Below are positions 56,682 to 64,000 of a stretch of 64,000 nucleotides of DNA, piece after piece. A program made the translations under genes and the position numbers. Below the pieces are notes generated by a model. It did not search any database. It worked only from the letters and a program-made list of their open reading frames with translations, and was not told where the DNA came from. The stretch spans positions 219,103-283,102 of the forward strand of contig NZ_LMIE01000005.1 in assembly GCF_001428625.1 (NCBI RefSeq), in the 5' to 3' direction. Every line of letters begins with the position of its first letter. The stretch's first letter is position 1. Origin of the DNA: Hydrogenophaga sp. Root209 (GTDB lineage Bacteria > Pseudomonadota > Gammaproteobacteria > Burkholderiales > Burkholderiaceae_C).

Positions 56682-57551
56682 TCAGCGCTGCGCGCTGAGC
56701 ACGCGCAAGTCGTCTTCGTAGCCCTTGAGCACGCGCACTGCGTTGGCGCGCTGCTCTGGCGTGGTGGTGTTGTGCAACTGGGCAAACTGGGCGCAACCCT
56801 GGCGGATCAGCTCGTCCGCATAGGCCTTGTAGCCCGGCGTGGGCGACTGGCCGATGCGCGCCATGTGACCGCGCACGCGCTCGGCGGCGGTGTCGGGTGC
56901 GGCTTGCGCGTCTTTCACGGTTTTCAGCAAATCGGCCTGGCGGCGCAACCGCTCGGCCTGGGTGCGTTGCGGGTCAAACGGTGAGGCCATGATGTTGTTG
57001 CGCAGCAGCTCCTTCTGAGCAGCGTTCAGCGTGCCGTAGAGCATTTCGCTGCGACCCAGCGCGCGGTCGTGGCGCTTCTCGATGCGCGCGTCTACGGATG
57101 TCTGGAGGAAGTCGTCTGCGAACTCCTCATTGCTCTTGGCCTGTCGGCTCTTGAGGTGTTCCACCTGGGCCGCATCGAGCTGGAGCGCCAGACGCGCCAT
57201 CGGCTGCGCGCTGGCGTCGGCCGCGCGCTCGATGCGCTGGCGGATCACGTCGAACTCGGCGCAGACCTGCGCGCCGGTGAGTTCCTGCGCGGCCAGGGTC
57301 TGCCAGCGCTGCAGCAGCCCGGCGTACACCGGCAGTTCGTTGGTGCGGTGCCACTGAAAAAAGGCGTTGATGTCGCCGCGCACCGGGGTCGACTGGTCGT
57401 TGGTGAAGTCAACATGGCTGTCAAGCCACCAGTAGGTGGCGTTGTGCGCCTGGTTGTAGGCCAGGCGTGCGGCGGTGCAGGCGGTGATGGCCAATGCCAT
57501 GGTCACCAGCGCACAGACCTTCACCACCTGCAGGGCGATAATCCGGCGCAC
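56682..57551 (-). CDS. DUF6279-like lipoprotein
   Basis: About 289 residues. The signal region RRIIALQVVKVCALVTMALAITAC ends in a lipobox cysteine followed by TAARLAYNQAHNATYWWLDSHVDF in parts. Mature features are helical, with repeated Arg/Gln-rich segments (LLRNNIMASPFDPQRTQAERLRRQADLL). ATG 57602 is also possible, but it would overlap the divergent glmU start codon by two bases. GTG 57551 places the signal peptide at the N-terminus. Neither has a clear ribosome site. The function of the family is unknown. Confidence 0.75.
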   Translation of the reverse strand: MRRIIALQVVKVCALVTMALAITACTAARLAYNQAHNATYWWLDSHVDFTNDQSTPVRGDINAFFQWHRTNELPVYAGLLQRWQTLAAQELTGAQVCAEFDVIRQRIERAADASAQPMARLALQLDAAQVEHLKSRQAKSNEEFADDFLQTSVDARIEKRHDRALGRSEMLYGTLNAAQKELLRNNIMASPFDPQRTQAERLRRQADLLKTVKDAQAAPDTAAERVRGHMARIGQSPTPGYKAYADELIRQGCAQFAQLHNTTTPEQRANAVRVLKGYEDDLRVLSAQR

Positions 57552-57600
57552 GTGAAGCCCGGCAAGAACGCCGTGCAACGGTTCCCCGAAAGAGGTGTTC

Positions 57601-59001
57601 ATGTCGTTCCCAGTGGATGTGGTGGTGATGGCGGCCGGCAAAGGTACGCGCATGAAAAGTCAGCGGCCCAAAGTGTTGCACCGTTTGGGTGGGCGCGCAC
57701 TGGCTCAGCACGTGATCGACTGCGCGGCGCGGTTATCGGCGCGCTCGGTGGTGGTGATCACCGGCCATGGCGCCGAGCAGGTGGAAGCGGGCTTGCACGC
57801 GCCCACCACCACCGCGCTGCGGTTTGTGCGCCAGGAGCCTCAGCTGGGCACCGGTCACGCGGTGCAGCAGGCCGCGCCCGTGCTGCCCGACGATGGTGTG
57901 ACCCTGGTGCTCTCGGGTGACGTGCCGCTCACCCGGCCGGAAACCTTGCAAGCCCTGTTGGACCTGTGCGCCGGCCAGCGCCTGGCGCTGCTCACGCTGG
58001 ACATGCCCGACCCCACCGGTTACGGCCGCATCGTGCGCTCGGCCGATGCGTCGGTGCAGGCCATCGTGGAGCACAAAGACGCGAGCGAGAGCCAGCGCAC
58101 CATCACCGAGATCTACAGCGGCATCATGGCCGTGCCCACACAGCTGCTGCGCGGCTGGCTGGCGCGGCTGGACAACCGCAATGCCCAGGGCGAGTACTAC
58201 CTCACCGACGTGGTGAAGTTCGCCGTGGCCGATGGCCTGAGCGTGGCGGCGCACCGCATCGTTGATGCGGTGCAGGTGGCCGGCGTGAACAGCCCGGTGC
58301 AACTCGCCGAGCTGGAGCGTGCCTATCAGCGGCGCTTGGCCGATACCCTGATGGAACAAGGCACCCGCCTGGCCGATCCGGCTCGTCTGGATGTGCGTGG
58401 CGAACTGCTGTGCGGACAGGACGTGGAAGTTGACGTGAACTGCGTGTTCGAGGGGCGCGTGCAACTGGGCAATGGTGTGCGCATCGGCGCGAACTGCGTG
58501 ATCGCCAACGCCGTGATCGAGGCTGGCGCGGTGATCCATCCGTTCACCCACATCGACGGCGAGAAGCTGGGTGTGAAAGTGGGGCCTGGCGCGCTGGTGG
58601 GACCATTTGCACGGCTGCGGCCCGGTACCGATCTGGGGGCCGAGGTGCACATCGGCAACTTCGTGGAAGTGAAAAACAGCACCCTGGCCGCCGGCGCCAA
58701 AGCCAATCACCTGGCCTACCTGGGTGACGCGACCGTGGGCGAGCGGGTGAACTACGGCGCCGGCAGCATCACCGCCAACTACGACGGCGCCAACAAGCAC
58801 CGCACCGTGATCGAAGCCGATGTGCACGTGGGCAGCAACTGCGTGCTGGTGGCGCCCGTGACCATCGGAGCAGGTGGCACGGTGGGGGGCGGCTCCACCA
58901 TCACCAAAGACACGGCACCTGGTGCGCTGTCGGTGGCGCGCGGCAAACAGGTCGGCATTGCCAACTGGCAACGGCCCCAGAAAAAGAAAAAGGCCCCGTG
59001 A
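57601..59001 (+). CDS. glmU: Bifunctional UDP-GlcNAc pyrophosphorylase / GlcN-1-P acetyltransferase
   Basis: A 466-residue enzyme making UDP-GlcNAc for peptidoglycan and LPS. The N-terminal uridyltransferase domain has VVMAAGKGTRMKSQRPKVLH in parts. The C-terminal left-handed beta-helix has hexapeptide repeats, VEVKNST, the catalytic His region NHLAYLGDA and NYGAGSITANYDG. AGAGG lies 5 bp before ATG 57601, preferred over GTG 57595. glmS, the first step of the same pathway, is 1.6 kb downstream, separated by an unknown gene and an Lrp regulator. Confidence 0.97.
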   Translation: MSFPVDVVVMAAGKGTRMKSQRPKVLHRLGGRALAQHVIDCAARLSARSVVVITGHGAEQVEAGLHAPTTTALRFVRQEPQLGTGHAVQQAAPVLPDDGVTLVLSGDVPLTRPETLQALLDLCAGQRLALLTLDMPDPTGYGRIVRSADASVQAIVEHKDASESQRTITEIYSGIMAVPTQLLRGWLARLDNRNAQGEYYLTDVVKFAVADGLSVAAHRIVDAVQVAGVNSPVQLAELERAYQRRLADTLMEQGTRLADPARLDVRGELLCGQDVEVDVNCVFEGRVQLGNGVRIGANCVIANAVIEAGAVIHPFTHIDGEKLGVKVGPGALVGPFARLRPGTDLGAEVHIGNFVEVKNSTLAAGAKANHLAYLGDATVGERVNYGAGSITANYDGANKHRTVIEADVHVGSNCVLVAPVTIGAGGTVGGGSTITKDTAPGALSVARGKQVGIANWQRPQKKKKAP

Positions 59002-59028
59002 GGAGCCTGGTGGGGTAAGGCGGACGAC

Positions 59029-59817
59029 TCAGCGCCCGCCGCGCACATCCATCGAATCGAATCGACTGTCGTCCGGCGACTTGCTGCTGGGGCCACCGCT
59101 GCTGGAGCGGCGCTGGTTGAAACCGCTGTTGCTGTAGGCACTGCTGAAGCCACCACGCCGGCCTTCCTGGTCCAGGTCCATCAGGCCGCTCAGGCCCATG
59201 ACCTCGGAATCCCGGAAGGCGGTGTTGGCGGTGTTCAGCGAATCGAACTCCGAGAACTGGCTCTCCAGTTGCTGGCGGCGGCTTTCCCCAACGTCCCCCT
59301 TCTCTCTTGCCTTGGGTTTGGGCAATTCGGCCAGATTGAGTTGCTTGCGAAAGTCGGATGGCGACGGCATGCGGTGCAAGCTGTTCTTCAAGAAGACAAA
59401 CCGCACGCCCGCGGTCTTGAGGATGCGGTTCTTCATCTTCACCATGTGGGCCTTGTGCTTGGCGTTGCTCAAGGGGTGCTGTTCGATGTCGAACGCAAAG
59501 GTGGGTTTGCCGTCATTGCCGCAAACCACGAAGTCCACCCGCTGCTGAGTCAGCCGCTCTTCGGCGCGTTTTCGGTTGGTCGCGCGGCGCACCGCCAGCA
59601 TGTTGCTCAGCGTGATGTTGGACAACACCGCTTGCCCGGGAAAGGTGTCTTGCAGGTAGTCCAGCATTTGCGCCTGCTCGGGCGTCATCAGGCGTTCCGG
59701 GCTGTATCGGTCGTCGCGCCCCGACGATTGGCTCGTCATCTGGTAGCGCCAATAACCCAGCGCGCACAAGCCCAGCAGGGCCAGCGCTCCGAGCACTGCA
59801 ATCCACGTCGTGTTCAT
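59029..59817 (-). CDS. DUF2726 domain-containing membrane-anchored protein
   Basis: A 262-residue protein with one N-terminal membrane segment (about residues 4-24, WIAVLGALALLGLCALGYW). The DUF2726 domain is at about 45-150 (QAVLSNITLSNML, RVDFVVCGNDGKPTFAFDIEQHPLSN, KNRILKTAGVRFVFL). DUF2726 is often compared with restriction-endonuclease-like folds, and the D...E pair in this stretch fits loosely. The C-terminal 70 residues are low-complexity, rich in Ser, Gly and Arg. ATG 59817 is chosen. Its role is unknown. Confidence 0.8.
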   Translation of the reverse strand: MNTTWIAVLGALALLGLCALGYWRYQMTSQSSGRDDRYSPERLMTPEQAQMLDYLQDTFPGQAVLSNITLSNMLAVRRATNRKRAEERLTQQRVDFVVCGNDGKPTFAFDIEQHPLSNAKHKAHMVKMKNRILKTAGVRFVFLKNSLHRMPSPSDFRKQLNLAELPKPKAREKGDVGESRRQQLESQFSEFDSLNTANTAFRDSEVMGLSGLMDLDQEGRRGGFSSAYSNSGFNQRRSSSGGPSSKSPDDSRFDSMDVRGGR

Positions 59818-59981
59818 CGAAAAACCTCCTGGGTCCAAACCGCCAATTTCAGTTTGGCTAAAAACGGAGGTTGTTACATAAAGTATGTTTCGTCAACTCT
59901 TCGAGGGGGGGTGCAGCGCGACAAATGTGCGGTATGTATGCAATTTTTGGCCGCGTTGAGTACCAATGTGGTCAATCGGAG

Positions 59982-60479
59982 TCACTGGGGGGGCTTGCCC
60001 GCAAGCGCCACACGCGGCTCGAACTTGGCACGCTTCAGACTGAAGAATGCCTTGATGTTGCGCACGTTGGCGTCGCTGGTGAACAGGCGCTGAGCCAGCG
60101 CCAGGTAGTCCGGCATGTCCAGGCAGTGCACCACCAGCAGGAAGTCGGGCCCAGGGCTCACGCGGTAACACTGTTGAACCTGAACAACAGGGAGCACGCG
60201 CTCTTCAAAGGCGTCCAGGAGTTCTGCGCCCTGGCGCTCCAGCGTGATTTCCACCAGCGCCGTGAGCCCGTGACCGAGCAGGGGGGCCAGGCGATCGACG
60301 CTGAGCAGCGCCACTTCGCGCTCGATCAGCCCGAGCTGGCGCAGACGTTTGACACGTCTGAGGCTGGTGGGTGGCGAAAGATGCGCCTGTTCGGCCAGGG
60401 CCTGGTTGCTCAGGGACGCATCGTTTTGCAGAAGGTCGAGCAAGCGGAGGTCGGCCTCGTCGATGATGATTTGTTCCAT
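59982..60479 (-). CDS. Lrp/AsnC-family transcriptional regulator
   Basis: A 165-residue regulator. The N-terminal HTH is at about residues 8-55 (LRLLDLLQNDASLSNQALAEQAHLSPPTSLRRVKRL in parts). The C-terminal RAM ligand-binding domain (VQQCYRVSPGPDFLLVVHCLDMPDY) follows. It is divergent from glmS. A 16-bp dyad in the 136-bp spacer is a good candidate binding site, so it may regulate itself and glmS, though the effector is unknown. Confidence 0.9.
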   Translation of the reverse strand: MEQIIIDEADLRLLDLLQNDASLSNQALAEQAHLSPPTSLRRVKRLRQLGLIEREVALLSVDRLAPLLGHGLTALVEITLERQGAELLDAFEERVLPVVQVQQCYRVSPGPDFLLVVHCLDMPDYLALAQRLFTSDANVRNIKAFFSLKRAKFEPRVALAGKPPQ

Positions 60480-60520
60480 ATCTAGTGAGTTTATGAAGCA
60501 ATCGGTTCAATTTTTTGATG

Positions 60521-60536
60521 CGAGAAATTATTCTCG
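60521..60536. promoter_or_regulatory. Lrp/AsnC operator candidate (CGAGAA-ATTA-TTCTCG)
   Basis: A perfect 6-4-6 inverted repeat lies 41 bp upstream of the Lrp gene start and 79 bp upstream of glmS. A second, looser pair TGAAAT...ATTTCA (60545-60567) lies next to it. The spacer is AT-rich compared with the rest of the window. Confidence 0.55.
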
Positions 60537-60615
60537 ATGAAACGTGAAATTTTGGGCTTTTATTTCAATGGCTTGTCACTAGCATCAGCGTTCATTCATT
60601 TTCGGGAGCAGCAAC

Positions 60616-62484
<1,869 letters not shown>

Positions 62485-63057
62485 GGGCGCGCCTGGGTTC
62501 TGACTATGAACCCGAAAAATGAGGTCTGTCGGAAAAAAATAGGTCTGTCGGGAAACGGGGCGTAGAAGGTAACAAACCGTATCCGACCCGTTACTATTTT
62601 CTTGATGCCTGCTTAGACGAAAAAGACAGATCACTCGTAGTCCCGAACGTGTTGCGGGTGATCAACGGACAGGCAAGTCTGCAGCGACAGCCGTCCGTGG
62701 ACGCGGCTAGGAAGGATTACGCTGGTTGCCACGAAGCGGCTGTTCAGTTTGGCGAAGTGCGGTGGGCCAAGTGGCAGCTGTGCGGGGTACTGCGGTCATA
62801 GGACTTCCGCGACATGGCTTGCACCGTTTTACCGACCGCTTCTGTTTCACCCGGACTGGCGGTTTCGACCCGAAGGTGACACCTGAATTGCCAAATTCGG
62901 TGCCGAATAACGGGCATTTCACCTCAACCGATCAAGACACCAAGTCAGTGATGTCCCGCCACGCCAACACGCCAGGAAACGCCTCTTGCTTGAGGAAGCA
63001 ACAGGACGCATCGGCGACGGCGTCAATAGACCTTGGCTGCGTCGAATTCTGCGACGC
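62485..63057. other. Non-coding or degenerate stretch downstream of glmS (attTn7-like position)
   Basis: About 570 bp without a convincing gene. It holds a GGGTTC-TGACTAT-GAACCC hairpin 10 bp after the glmS stop (62495-62513) and two direct copies of AGGTCTGTCGG (62523 and 62541). A TTGCTT-GAGG-AAGCAA hairpin lies at 62986-63001. Base composition is visibly less GC-rich than upstream. The open frames here (for example 62726-63109 on the plus strand) look random. The stretch may contain mobile-element remnants, but I cannot identify a family. Confidence 0.5.
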
Positions 63058-63888
63058 TCACGGCGCGTCGAAGTTCTCTGGCTTGACGGCTGTCTCGGCC
63101 CATGAGTAAAGCGTCTTGCCAAGGATCTTCTTCAGAAACGCGATGGTGACGTGGTACTTGACCGCGGCGGGGCTGAGGAAGTCGTTTCGCCTCGCATATG
63201 CATCTGCAGTCTCCCGCAGGAACTTCAGCCCGAGGAGATCGTTAGGAAATTCCGGTGCATCATGCGTCGAGTACGGCTTCTCGACCTCACCTGGCACAAA
63301 GAGCATGTTGCTCCATGCACGAAGCTTGATGAACGGATTCAAGAGCAGTACGTCGTCCTCGCGTCGAAGCCAAACGCCTTCGCTTGCGAACGTGTTGATG
63401 ATGCCGGGCTTTTCAGCGTCGTATGGCCTCCACGCCGACGGCTGGATGGTGATCCCGATCCATTTCTCGCGTTGCTCCGCCCGGTAAGCTTCGACCATTG
63501 CGCGACCGTAGTAGAGCTGGTGACGGCCCGTGCCGTCTGCCCTCACGTCAAATTGCCCGAACGTTATCGCTCCGCGAGCGGGAATTCCGACAGCAAGTAG
63601 TGCCGAGAGCACCATGCCGCCGATCGCGTAGATGTCCAAAAAGGCCCAGTCTCCGTAGCCCTTGGGTTCCTGGTAGTACACGAAGGTGTCGGAGAAGTAG
63701 ATCGTCCGGAATTGCCCGTTTAGCGCTTCCCAGCGATGGAAGGGTGCGAGCGTCTTCTCAATCGTCGCATAGACCTCCTCGTGTCCAAGCCTCTCAACCA
63801 ATTCACCGAAACCCAAGATGTCCAGGAAAAGCAGATATCGGCCTTGCGAGGAGTCTGAAGCCGGCGAGTAGCCTATTTGTTCTTTCAT
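63058..63888 (-). CDS. Stand-alone class III nucleotide cyclase-like protein
   Basis: A 276-residue soluble protein with the order of motifs of the cyclase homology domain. LLFLDILGFGELV (D23) matches the first metal-binding Asp strand, and IYFSDTFVYY (D67) the second. GIPARGAITFGQF and LYYGRAMVEAYRAE correspond to the strand and catalytic helix that follow. In the helix the usual Asn of class III cyclases is Glu133. There is no sensor or membrane domain. Such stand-alone proteins are usually annotated hypothetical or cyclase-domain. Composition and codon use differ from the core genes upstream, consistent with transfer. Enzymatic activity and product are unknown. Confidence 0.6.
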   Translation of the reverse strand: MKEQIGYSPASDSSQGRYLLFLDILGFGELVERLGHEEVYATIEKTLAPFHRWEALNGQFRTIYFSDTFVYYQEPKGYGDWAFLDIYAIGGMVLSALLAVGIPARGAITFGQFDVRADGTGRHQLYYGRAMVEAYRAEQREKWIGITIQPSAWRPYDAEKPGIINTFASEGVWLRREDDVLLLNPFIKLRAWSNMLFVPGEVEKPYSTHDAPEFPNDLLGLKFLRETADAYARRNDFLSPAAVKYHVTIAFLKKILGKTLYSWAETAVKPENFDAP

Positions 63889-63930
63889 GGGAAAGGCCTA
63901 GTTGTGAAGGCCCAATAGGTTGTATGTGTT

Positions 63931-63999
63931 CATCTGAGTTGAGTTTGAGAGACTGGGAATTACCACACCCCCAGAACCCTCAAGGAACTCAACCAGATG
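63931..63999. repeat. Long imperfect inverted repeat at the window end
   Basis: CATCTGAGTTGAGTTTGAG (63931-63949) is nearly the reverse complement of CTCAAGGAACTCAACCAGATG (63979-63999). Inner CTGGG/CCCAG pairs extend the stem, giving an imperfect hairpin. An ATG at 63997 preceded by AAGGA suggests a new gene starts at the edge. It could be a mobile-element end or a structured leader, but too little is visible to say. Confidence 0.45.
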
Positions 64000-64000
64000 A

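Noticed and set aside
60573-60600. Possible glmS promoter (TTGTCA ... TTCATT)
   Set aside because: The -35 is fair, but the -10 matches only half of the consensus, so it is too weak to annotate.
62726-63109. Plus-strand open frame of 127 codons downstream of glmS
   Set aside because: It has no ribosome site, no recognisable motif, biased composition, and it runs into the 3' end of the cyclase-like gene on the other strand. I treat it as chance.

Overview
The window is one contiguous, GC-rich piece of chromosome from a betaproteobacterium. Family-level inference points to Comamonadaceae, something like Hydrogenophaga or Acidovorax. This rests on the overall gene order (fis-purH, thiD-hemL next to rubredoxin, pilGHIJ-pilL, glk next to a glucose-type ABC transporter, otsB-GH15-otsA, Lrp/glmS) and on a dispersed GC-rich intergenic repeat of a kind I associate with that family. 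No rRNA, tRNA or CRISPR array was recognised. Nearly all of the window is dense protein coding on both strands.

Layout. 1-4582: housekeeping genes (end of a probable dusB, fis, purH, convergent thiD-hemL, rubredoxin). 4680-14354: a Pil-Chp type chemosensory operon for type IV pili (pilG, pilH, pilI, pilJ and a 1995-residue pilL/chpA hybrid kinase). 14358-23361: a D-threonine aldolase-like PLP enzyme, a histidine phosphatase, a PAS hybrid kinase, a lipoprotein, a pteridine reductase-folB-ttcA operon, a MidA-type methyltransferase, a small DUF2905 protein and trxC. 23452-28929: glucokinase followed by a sugar ABC transporter, so uptake and phosphorylation sit together, with an 18-bp perfect palindrome between them.

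28987-43298: a small unknown protein, a TctDE/QseBC-like two-component pair, a zinc-ribbon membrane protein, and an osmoadaptation block (otsB, GH15, otsA, mscS). These are followed by cca, a glutathione S-transferase, a CsoR-family regulator lacking the usual ligand set, an NDUFA9-like epimerase, a soluble lytic transglycosylase and 5-formyl-THF cyclo-ligase. 43383-49481: a DMT exporter, LysR/DUF2917, TfoX-like, a TetR regulator with an unusual MBL-fold protein, and an anion transporter carrying an in-frame repeat insertion. 49563-52503: an accessory-looking LysR / tripartite tricarboxylate binding protein / aspartoacylase-like cluster, with the LysR gene frameshifted near its 3' end. 52557-56505: an amino-acid ABC transporter operon under a GntR/FCD regulator, with a repeat in each of its three intergenic spacers. 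56682-62484: a DUF6279-like lipoprotein, glmU, a DUF2726 protein, an Lrp regulator and glmS.

62485-64000: beyond the glmS stop the base composition and coding style change. There is about 570 bp without a recognisable gene, then a stand-alone protein related to class III nucleotide cyclases, then a long imperfect inverted repeat that runs to the window edge. The position immediately 3' of glmS is the classic attTn7 hot spot, so this is the best candidate for acquired DNA and the most interesting part of the window.
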